Both the position numbers and the translations under genes were made by a program. Under the pieces are notes generated by a model. It made no database searches and was not told the origin of the DNA. It saw only the letters and a list, made by a program, of their open reading frames with translations. From Trachythela sp. YZ-2020 (lineage: Eukaryota > Cnidaria > Anthozoa > Malacalcyonacea > Clavulariidae), in contig JADLSH010000358.1 of assembly GCA_016169945.1 (NCBI GenBank), forward strand, positions 3,381,001-3,445,000: a stretch of DNA of 64,000 nucleotides, read 5' to 3'. Numbering within the stretch: position 1 is the stretch's first letter; each line of letters starts with the position of its first letter. This document shows positions 13,901 through 25,900 of the stretch, piece by piece.

Positions 13901-16900
13901 GTAGGTTTTTAACGGTGAATTCAATAGCCTTTAATTAAAGTTTCAGTCCAACCATAAGCCATATAAACAATGTAAAAAGCGAAATGTTATCTCTCTCGGA
14001 TGAGCAATCTAATATTTTGAACGCGGCAGTAAACGGGCACAATGTTTTTATAACAGGACAAGGTGGTACTGGCAAATCGTATCTCGCTAAAGAAATCTAT
14101 AACAAGCTCACGTTAGGCGGGAAGAAAGTAGCAATACTATGCTCAACTGGCATTGCATGCAAGGCGTACAAAAACATTACAAACTCGGCAGTTCGCACGG
14201 TGCATTCATTTTATGGCTTGGGTATTGCCGATTTACCATGGCCTTCTGTCGTAGATCGATCTCTATCAAATAATTTGGTACGTGAACGAGTGCAGTCACA
14301 TGATTGTATGATATGGGATGAAATTGGGATGGTTAGCAGAAGAGTTTTTGAAATAGCCAACATGATTCACCATAAACTATCGAAAGAATGCGATGCAATG
14401 AAACCGATGGGTGGAAAACAAGTAATCATAGCAGGCGATTTTCTTCAACTTCCACCCGTCCATAACATGTTCGATCCAGGTGCATTTGCATTTTATTCCC
14501 CAGTTTTTTCGAAAGCTCTTTTGCATCGAGTTGAATTGGAAACAATTTGGCGTCAGGAAAAGACAGAAACGGACTTTCTTCCATGCTTACACGAGTTACG
14601 AATTGGGCAGTGCGGTGAAGAATCAACGAATTTCCTCCATAGCTTGTCAAGGGAACTACCAACTTCCATTAGCAAAGATGCGGTTCATATTTTCTTTAGA
14701 AGGCTCCAGATGCAAGTTCACAATAGGAACATGCTTTTTTCTCTGCCCGAGAAAAATATTTTTAAATTTGATGCCATTGACACTAGTCATCATTCACGAT
14801 ATGCAGCCAATTTGGATTATCAAGCCGATAAAACTCTTCTACTCAAGTTGGGCTGTCGAGTCATGTTACTGTGGAATGTGTCAGAAGCATTAAGGAACGG
14901 AATAACTGGTGTGTTTGTTGGAACTGACGGAGATAATCTCGCTGTTGATTTCGACCTAGTTGGTAGGGTGTCCTTGAAAAGAGAAACCTGGGAGAAGAGA
15001 TCACGATCCGGAGCAGTAGTTGCTTCTCGACGCCAATTTCCAGTCACTCTAGCGTATGGTATAACTTGCCACAAGTCGCAGAGTTTAACTGTGCCAGCTG
15101 CTGTTGTACACTGCTCGAAAGAGTTTACCCATGGGCTTATTTATGTTGCATTTTCACGAGTGAAAACGTCTGAGCATCTGCAAGTTGTAAATTTTTCACC
15201 CGACCAGTTACTGAAGCCATCTCAAGATTGTTTGGATGTGTGCGCTTCACACAAAAACATGGCTACTTCGGCTGATAACTGCTGTGTCCAAAGTGAATTG
15301 ACCGAGAACGAACTTGTTGTAAATGAACGATTACAAGAAGTTGATGAAACAGGAGCAGATGACGAAGAAAATCAAGAAATGGATGATGTAACTCAGAAGC
15401 TTGTGAATGGATATTTTGACCGAAAAGAAGAGCCTGACCAAGAAGAAAATTTTGACCTGCTGGAAGACACAGAAGATGACTTAGATCTGGAAGATATAGC
15501 TATGTCACTGATGTCGGAAGGTGGTCATGTGCTCTCAACTCCGCCCGAGTCCTTTGATATCAAGAAACTCCTTAAAGAGATTAAAGTCCCACTGCCAGTT
15601 GCTGAGAGATCTACTGGATCGGCAAAGAGCAAGAACGAAACAATTGATGGCCTTTTACAAGATAATGATCAGGTCGAGCTGTTTGGCAGTGTTCTATGGT
15701 CTCAATGTTTTCAAATCACTTTAAAAGAATCTTCAAATTCATCTGAAAACGTGGATATTTCTGCGAGACAATGGTATGAGCGGTCTCGAATGCTATATCT
15801 TCTCATAACAAGATCAAGATTAATCTGAGAAATCTGAAATTGTTTTTTGGCACGCAATTCTTAACACCAGTACAAAGTGCTATCGGTGCTGAACTTACCC
15901 AAAAGGTGTACAATGCGTTTGTTAAGGCTGCAGCAAGATTTAAACAACAACATGTCCCGCAGATGGTTCCAATAGATGTAAGAAATATGCCATCAGAAGG
16001 CCTTGCAAAAATTCGTCATGTTGGTGCTTGGGCCATCAAGAAAGTGCTTTCAAACCAGAGAAAGTATGTCAAAGACAACTTGGGCACCGTAGTGCCAAGT
16101 ACACTTAAGTCTGTCAATGATCGTTTAGAAATGTGCTGTTTGATAGAGGACAATTTAATTGCTGATTACGCGAAACTAAAGGAAACAACGTCTTATTCTG
16201 AAACATTAGAAGTAACTGAAGATAGGCAGTATAGAAATCGCGGATTGTCCCATATCAAAGACCAAGTATACGAGTTTATCATAGAACTGGAGGTTTCAAG
16301 AGTTCGGAACATCAACGATACCAAATTGAAAGAACTGAAAGCGGACCTCATCGATCAGGCAATTACAACGCTGTCTGACTGTGAAGAATTGCAAGAGAAG
16401 TGGATGTCATGTTTTTCATTAAAAACAATTGATGAAAAAAAGGTAGGTATCTAAATTTTATCAAATTTTAATTGACGCATTACAAAAAAGCTAATGCTGC
16501 AAAATCTCACCCAGAAAATGGCATTTGCGGGACTCCAGATTTCAAAAATATCCAAATTGGGGAGGGGACGACATACCCCCTAAAATGTTTTACTTACATA
16601 TAAAAAATCCTATATCGCCCCTGTATAGAAGTAAATAAATAAAACATGCCATCCCCCCAATATTTCGTGAAAGGTTGTGGTCCGTTGGTCGCCTTAAGCT
16701 ATATTTATTGTTACATCAGTCAAAACGATCTTATCCATTTTGGTACATAAAACTTTGCCGTGTATCGACGTTTCGAAATATGTATTGAAAAGGCAAAAGC
16801 ATATTTGAGAATAGTATATCACTAGTAATTAGTATCATATGTATTTTCATTGTATTTTTTAAGAGTCATCATCAATATTATGATGATGGTGATAGAGAAA

Positions 16901-19900
16901 TATGTTAGAATGGGTGCTGGCCAGTACTTCAGAGATTTCATCAGAGCGCACAGGTAATAATACAAATATGTATACATTTATTATAATTTCAGTATTGAAA
17001 AAATGGCCTTTGAGCATTCTGATTGACTTTCTCAGTAGTAACTCTGAGACAATAGTTACTGCTCATACCGCTATAAGCAGTAACAATTGCTTTTCAAAAA
17101 AAATTGGATGAAAATCAGACGGAAGTAAATGATTTATGCAAACAATATTTATAAAATGAACACGTGTATTAGTTGTATTTATAAATAAAACTTTTTCAAT
17201 GCTGGAATTATATTAATTCGGTTATTACATTAACTGGAATTATATTAACTCGGTTATTACAAGCTTATATATATTCAATTCGCCTTTGGCTCAGTGAATA
17301 TATAGGCTTGTAATCACCTCGCCTTCGGTGACTAATTGTTAAATGGTATATGAATATGATTTGTTCGCATGGATATCGTTGTACTCTCATACTAGCCTTC
17401 GCTCTTAAAACTGTTTTGTAGTGTATAATTTTTAATTTATGCTCGAAAAGAATAGAGAAAACGACAGAACACAGAAAAAAGGTGCTGCAGAAGAAAAAAG
17501 CTTTGGAGGAGAAGAAAGCATCTATCCCTTTTTCGCAGATCAAGGAAGATGATAGTCATGAAAAAAAAAAGATCGCACCAACAGCTCCAATATTTTGTAA
17601 GGAAATTTGACGAACCCACGTTCGTAAAAGCATATAATAAGAAATAATTGCTGCCATTGTGTAGTGCTTATGGTGTTGGCTCAATCAATTCCAAAACAAC
17701 GAAGGTGAACATGGTTAAAAAACTAATTCCTGAGATCCAATCGCATACACAAATTCCAAATCGAAGATATTTAGACAATGTGTAATGTTTAATTGAATAA
17801 TTTACTACATGCATGGTTAGTATCCATGTACGAGGTCCAGATAGAATTAGGCCTAATTGACATTAAATAATTTTGTTAACAGTTCAACTTAATTCCGGTT
17901 AAAACATTATATATTTTTAATGCATCGAATATACGACACTTTCGTCATATTGGATTATTGGTATCAAATATATTTTAAAGTCTCAAGCTTATTCAAATCT
18001 ATTTTAAAACCTGAATTAAGGATTGACCAATAGTAACACAATATATATAGTGAATAGCCAATAAAGTAAATTCGTAGCATTAAAAATTGGATATTCTAAC
18101 AGAAATTGATATATACATATATATACAGACTATATTATACAAAAGCCACTCATGCACTATTCTATAATTAATTATATAAGACTGTGTCTATGGCACATAT
18201 ACATTTTTAACGACTAGATCCAGCATTACTTTTTCGACTAATCGTTGTTTGCCCATACCGAATTGAATTTTGTGCTGACTCTTGCAAGCGCCAAGTAGGG
18301 TTATTGTTTTGTCCATTACATGCTCGCACTTGACAAAAATGGTTCTCTACAACATCTTGGTTGATTATAGCTGGCTTTATAACTGAGTGTGGATACGCCT
18401 CGAGTTTAATCTTTACTAAAGAATCAAAACCCAATATCATAGACTGGATGTCAAACCATAATTTATATGAAATAAACTCGTTTGATTGTATTGATCCTTT
18501 ATCTGAAAGTGCCAAATTGTCTTTCCATGATTGCATAAACGTCAAGAATTTCTTCAGCTCCTTTATTCGTTTATCACTTGCACTTGTGATTACAAGTTTA
18601 TCTTGAAATAAACTGATCGCATTGGCAGTATGCATCAAAAGATTGATTGTAGAATCAAGAGAACTTCCATCTTGACCTTTGTTGTCAAGATATTTCTTGT
18701 ACGCCTATATAGAGTAAAGATTGATTATATTAACACAGTGAAAAAGTACAAAATATATAAATAATCAACTTTCTGAATTAACATGCTATATGACAATACA
18801 ACTTATTTTACCTTCATCAGAGAAACCATTCTCTTGTCCAGAACATCTTCAGCTAAATGATTTCTCATTTTTGAAGATGCGTCTAGGTTGAAGTGTTCTT
18901 CTGTGAGTTTCTCGTGGAATGACAACGAAAACTCGCGTTGGTCGTAATTGTATGCATCCACAAATTGATTCCACAATATGGGTTTTCCATTTACGGTTAA
19001 ACATCTTGGTGTTGTAGTCGCCAAAGAACTTTTAAGAATGTTGTTACGGATCTTTTTAAAATTGTGCTACAAAGTATAGAAGTGAAAATATTTTTAAAAT
19101 GTTCACTTGTTTTTGGAGTTTCTTATGCTTGACTGCGTGCATGATATATTGTGCCAAATACAAGAATAATAAGTTGAATTTGACTGGTTGTCTTCATGCA
19201 TCTCAATGAGGGTTACTGTGCGAATTATTACCTTATACAAGTAACCCGGCCCAATTGAGATGCTTGCATGCCGACGGAGTCCGCGATAACAAGCTATATA
19301 AATTTAGTTCAAACCTTGGGATCCATAATAAAGACCATTGGGCAGCCAGTATATATGTTATGTGCAATAAAGTGATTGGCAGCAGCTTCTACTTCACTTT
19401 TAAAATGAATTTTAATAAATTGTCGGTTGATATCAGCACCATCAAGAATACACCAGTAGATACTATGGTCAGGAAAAAAACAAATATCAAAACTAAAATT
19501 TTATTGGAGGAAAAAATTAACTTTTTATTCAATATTTAACTGACAGAATAAATTATAACCACTCACTGAAATCCTATTTCCCCCATCATTCGAACTCCAT
19601 CCCAGAAGATGTGAAAGAGAGAACTTGCGGTACATCCACCAGATGGAAATTGGGCGACTGGGAATCTAAATCCATTGTCTCCAAGAAAAATAAATTGCAG
19701 GACATGAGAGGCCAATTTAGGTACTTCACCATCTTTACCTAGATAAAATGTGTGCTTATAAATCTCATAAATAAATTTATTATATAGAATTAGAGTCCGT
19801 TCGTTCACGATGAAATTCGTTCTTCAGGTTTCAATTACAATTTATGGAGAACCCAATCGAATTGCATTTGCAAATATGAGTCGCATGAATGCATTTCACA

Positions 19901-22900
19901 TGGGTATTGTATTCATTTTAAATGAAATCAGAGTAGCGAGCGAAAACATCCCCAACTATATTAAAAAGCTAACCTGAAATTTTGGTCATGTTATCGTGAA
20001 TTTCTCCAAGGTCTGCGATCCCAACCAATGTATGCTTACCATCTTTGACAACCATTTCAATGTTTTCCTGGTCCAGAAAATAGCAATATTCAACATTTCA
20101 CTTTTCAATGTCAGTTGTCACGACCATCGGTGTGACCCCCCCCCCCCTCAGAGAAATCCGCGTTAAATCTTCCCCCAAAGTCCAGGAGACTATAGATTAA
20201 ACAATTTTCGGAAGAACATACCGCCGGACCCCTCTATATAATTCTTGCGCTTACGATGGCGATGCTCGACTTGTGCCTTTGGTATTCGTACAAAGAGAGC
20301 CGGGGCTTTTGAAACGGGAGCACAATGTGGGCATAACGTTTCTAAGTAACAACACAACCATTTTTCGGAAAATTTATACTCACACTCCTCGCGACGGTAT
20401 GTATTCTTAATTTTCGTGTTTTAAATATTACCTGGATTTTCATTTCATCTAAGATCAAACCACCCCAATAATCTTGCTTCTGTAAATTGTTCTTTTTAGC
20501 TTCGTCTAGACACCAAAGCAACATATTCCAGTCCCATCCAGGTTTTTGTTTGACTTTGTTTTTATAAAACCTATTACAAAAAAATATTAACATTAATACA
20601 TAATCACGAATATGCAAAAAAAGAACTGAAAGTCAATTAAATCTTCGGAGTATTGAGGCATTGAGGGGGCGAATTTAGGTTGCCAACATATCAAATTCTA
20701 TTACTGAAAGTCTTATACATATTACTTCAAACTTTTTTTGCTTTGAATATATAGTTTAATTTCTGCCTACCAACGTTTTCATGCATGTTTAAAAATTATA
20801 GTTACATGCACTTTGATACGCAGTTACCTAGCTATCATTCACTTCTTGAATGCTATTGGGGTGGGGAAGGAGGCTTTTCTCATCCGTTAGTGTCCGCCAC
20901 TGCTAGATAAAGAGGCATGGTAGATAATTGTCACATGTATTACACTTCTAATAATTAATAATATAAATCCTTAATAGTGCAGACGGTGGTTTTAATAAAT
21001 AAATCTTAAAAAAAGGTTATGATATAGGTTATACCTTATTGTGCGATTACTTGGTAGGATCAACACTTTTCTGAGAGGGTCCAAAACATGAGGGTTCTTG
21101 CAATATAGTTCCACACAAAGGTTTATTATTCTATTAAAGTGATATACACAATATCTTTATGTTTGCATAATGTTATGTTTGTATATATAATAGATACGAG
21201 GCAAAGCCGAGTGTTTCAAATCTAATTATGCCCACGAATTTTGGGCGCTTTCCATTTAATGGCCTGAGCCGTCAGACCCGTTTTTTGTCCAAAGACCAAA
21301 CGTTTCATTCAACAATTTGATCGCTCTGACCGGTCTGGCCGTGTTAATGGAAGCGCGTTTGGTTTGTATGAGTATGTAAAGACTCGTTTTGTATATTACG
21401 TTCACTTACTTTGTCTAATGTATACAGTATGCAGAAATAATCAAACATGAAATTTTGAGTGACTCATCATCAGATATATAAACTGATTAACACATTTAAA
21501 AAAATAACTCTTTTCGAATTCTATGGACCTTGCTGTTTTGAAAACAAATGACATAAGAATTTGAATACACTGCATAAGTTTCTAAAAACAGGCTCCTTTT
21601 TTACATAGACTCATAGAAAAATAACATTTAATTGCACTCCTACTCGTGCGATAACCAACACTATAATCGATCACTTTATCAATGTGGTAAGCACTAATAC
21701 CTGGGATGCCATCTATATCCTCTACTTGAATCTGTACTCAAAAGTTGCTGTTGTTGGTCCCACAAAACAGCCATATCTTCAGGGATATCTTTAGAATTGG
21801 CCTGCTTGAACAACTCAATCAGGTCCTGGTGATCATCCTTTGACATTTCTATCAACTCTCGTTCAGCGTTGATCATTTCTTGTTGAATCCTTGCAGCTTT
21901 CTGCATATCAAGCTTTTTGTCAATTTCTCCCTGGGTCATGTATCGATGGTTGAAGTGTGAATGTATGTTTATATTTTCTTCTCTTTTTGTTAACCTTGTT
22001 TTGGCATGCGCGATACATCTTTTTAAATTTTGACATGACGAACAGATTTTACCACGAGCATTGGTGAACATCTTGCATTTAGTGGCGTAAATTTTACATT
22101 CTTCAGAAGCAGTTATGTCCACAAGATTTTTGACAACATAACTGTTGTGCTGGATGTTGAAGTTTTCTATGCCGTCATCTTCCAATCCCATGCACAATGG
22201 TGATTTGGAAAGGAATGAAATGACGAAACGAACTTTTTCCATAATGGGCATATCTGCAGTTTTATTTTCAATATCTGTAATATCGATATACTCCGCGTGA
22301 CGTTTTACTTTCAAATCGATTTTGTTGTGCTGATCAATTCTCGAAAATATTATTTCAGTGAGGACTCTCTGACCATTGAAACTCACGTTCTCGTGCTTGA
22401 TGCAACTTAGGGAAAACCCCTCAATGTTTAGGCTCACATGCCAGTTGTACCCGGCCGCAACAGACGAAATCGTTGTCGTTAACTGCTGCCATTCTTCATC
22501 AACAGTCAAGCATTCCCTCATTTCAACTGGCTTCGTTTGTTTTCTTTCTAAATTAATGTAGCCCCATGCATATCTCGGTTTAGCGAACGAAGGGTCTACT
22601 CGGCTTGACTGTTTTGCCTTAACAACACAAGCCTTGCTGGACATAAATAATTCACTTATTGTTTGGCATACGATCTTGCGTGTAATCAAGTCGTCTTTAT
22701 CGACTAAAATGTTCTCACTCTCAGCTAATGCATGTTTTAAAATATCGTCACGAAAACAAAATGCATCGAGATTTATAGATGGATGATAATTCAGGAGAAT
22801 CCTATAATAAACGCAATGTGAAATACGAATTTATTATACATATTTTATATAATAACATACTACAGTTTATATATATAACACATATAATCGACTTGCATTA

Positions 22901-25900
22901 GACTTTGTAATATATCAAAGTGTTATTGTATATAAAATAACAATCTTATACCATGTTTTTAACGACACATAAAACGAATCAGAATGACCAACTCGCTTAC
23001 GCTTCTTATTCACTGGTTCACGATCCAAAACGTTAGAATTTAATGTGGATAACATTTTAAAGAAATAAATTTGCACTGGTTTTGGTTTTCCCCCGACAAC
23101 GATTGTTTTGATTCAAATTCTTACTGTCCCCCTCCCAGTGGAGAAATATTTGAAATTTTTGTTGATATTCGTTGTCCAATCAGGTTTGAAGTGTATTTTG
23201 AGTTGTTCAACGACTTCCGGTTTTTAACAGCAAACCGGGCACGCGGATATATTTTTGCCAAATTTTGTCATTCCCTCACGGATTTTAGAGCGAATTTAAG
23301 CCCTTTGATTAAAGCATCGTTGTTTTGAGAGTTGTACGGTATCATTCTTGCAGGGGATATCGATTAATCTCGAAATAAATGCATTAAAGGCGAAAAATCG
23401 AGGATAGTTTCGTGTAACATATGCCAAGTCTGGGCTATTTTGGTCTCAATGTTTCCTTCCTTCCCTCGTAATAAGGAAGTCGCAGGTAAAGTTATTCAAT
23501 CGTCCATTTGAAATGATACATTCCATTTCGATAAATAGACATTCTAAGATCATTTTTTCTGTATTTTCTTCAAATTGTTTTTATAACATTTTAGTCCAGA
23601 AACCTTGTCGTCAAGGCTGTACAGAAAATTCAACTTGCTTGCCAAAGGATGTATTTGATGGAACTGCTATGTGTAAATGCAAAGTTGGATACACTGGCAA
23701 TGGAACATTATGCACAGGTATAGATCATAGATTAAGTATTAAATCCTGCATGGATTTCATTCATTTGTGACCGCCGCAACCATTCTGTGTTATGATAAGG
23801 AAGAGAATGTAATAAATTATTTGTACATGCATGTCTGAAAAAAGATTTTAACTTACACTGAAGTCAAGATAACTCAATATCCAGGCTGGAATCGTAAACG
23901 TATAAAAACTAATACCCAGCATATAAAACACATGCATAAAAAGCTATATATATACGTATATAACATCTATTTCAATGCGATACTGAACCAGTTATTTTGT
24001 ATTGCCATATGAAACCTTGCCCGCTTGGCTTCAAGTTTGACTTCAACCAATCATAAAACCAGCCTCGTACCCAGGCGCTTTAACGTGCTAAGCGGTTGCG
24101 TGACGCGCGCGTGGAAACTATAGTGAGCATGCGCAAGAAATTCAATATGGCGATGCATCGAAGGAGTGTTTCGTAGATTTCTCCGCTTTTCAAGTTCATA
24201 AAACAGCATTGCAATCAAAGGAAACTTTGCTAGGAAACTTTTTAAAATGTTAAAGAAGTCATTTTGCTCCGTTTTTTCTCTTTTTATGCTTTGAAAACAG
24301 GCAAGCTCACTCTTTTTGAGAAAGCCATCAATATTCCCCAAGTTACTTCCCCATCATTTGTTTAAATTAAGCAGTAACAGATTAAATACTTAGCTATATA
24401 AGGAATAATAATATTCTTCACTGATCTGAAAGATTCCAGTATTTTAGTGCTCATTTGAGCAAAGGAATTAGATGTAATTTAATTAAATCTAAATATGCAT
24501 ATCAAGAACAAAGATTATACAACATGTTTGTCGACTTTTCAATACTTTTTTAATCATTTTATAAGGCTGATATATAAATACAGGATTACTTCTGTTAAAC
24601 ACATGGTATAAATACAATAAAAGTCAAATTTACTTTAATTATTATTCTAAAGTTTGTAAACACGCCAGGTCTAATTCACATAACTACTGTTAGTTTCTCA
24701 AAACAATTTGTATAATCATGAATTTGGCTAACATTACCAAGTGCACTATGAATGACTGATAGTAAGCACTGACATAATGACCTCAGAACACTGTTTTGAA
24801 TAAAGTAAGCACAATCGTCATAGAAAATGTCAATGTGTAGCCATTTCCTCATCATTGAGAGCTTACATAAAAGAGCATGTTGTGTGAATATTATATTTCC
24901 AAAAGACCCAAGATGATTAATAAGAGCCTTTTACAAGACTTGACAGTGTTATATCAACAACATGGAAGAATTTATCTGCAAGAAAAAACATAAATAATAC
25001 TAAATCTTTGCAGAAATGGCCAAAAACAGGGGAATTGTAAGGCAAATGTAGGCCAATAATGCCCAAGGTGTATTTAAAATCCAAGCCAAAATAGAAAATG
25101 ATGTGCCAGTTACTCTACCAATAATTTTGTAAACACAAAACAGTAAGATATGAATCAATACCAAATTGCTATAACATTTTCTTAAGGGGGCTGCAGTTGG
25201 TGATGGCTGACACACCCATATTCCAAGCTAAAAATTTATATCGCGCGCATTTTTCATGGTCAAATAACTGGCTTTGCTACAAAACCATGTAAAAAAGCAA
25301 TTAGAAAAATATGGTTTTGAGTGACGAGCATAGTCAAATTCTTGATTTATTAAATTTTCAAAGTTTTTCCAGATAAACAGATTCATCATTGAAATAAGCT
25401 CTATTCGGGACCTCATACAATCCAAAATAGTGTTGATGGACCAGGTTTTTTTCAATTTTCTGTGATTTACAGAACACTAGTTATAATTTAAGGATCAACC
25501 AGTATTGTTGAAGACATATTTTCCTTCCAGAACACCTTTTCAAAATACTAACCCAAACATGTCAAAAATAGTGTACATTTACAAGGGCAATTTCAACCCT
25601 TTGGCGCATTTTTCCCATGAATAATTTTAATTCTAATAAAAATATTATAGATAAAACTTTGATTTAAACCTAATTTCAAGTGATGAGCATACCCTAACTT
25701 TCAAGCTATACTTCAAAGAATATGGGTCAATTCAACATAAACATTGAAATATGGGTATACTGACAGCTCTGTCACCCGTTTAGTTTGGCATTAGGAGACC
25801 TTCTGAAACATTTTAATGAAAGTATAATTCACAAAGTTCACATTTTCACTTACTTTTTAACATCTGTTTAAATCCAACTAGCTCTGTAGCCATGGGCAAA

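Larger units (their letters stand above)
12847..23486. mobile_element. complete 10.6-kb P-superfamily DNA transposon with PIF1 helicase
   Basis: The element is defined by long near-identical terminal inverted repeats (12847-13285 and 23063-23486), both starting cctgcgacttcc when read inward. It contains two convergent genes: a PIF1-like helicase (+, 13984-17610) and a P-element-type transposase (-, 23055-18207). The transposase start codon lies 8 bp inside the right TIR. Drosophila P is about 2.9 kb and carries only a transposase, so this element is unusually large and carries an accessory enzyme. No short target duplication is visible at the ends. Instead, host DNA of about 0.85 kb is duplicated on both sides. 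The boundaries follow from where the inverted match stops. Confidence 0.9.

Noticed and set aside
16898..16953. Helicase exon 2 starting at 16898 with donor at 16442
   Set aside because: Phase-compatible, but the acceptor lacks a pyrimidine tract. The pair 16446/16866 has a better acceptor and also keeps the frame.
12847..23486. Helitron (because of the helicase)
   Set aside because: There is no Rep domain and there are long TIRs, which Helitrons lack. The second gene is clearly a P-type transposase.
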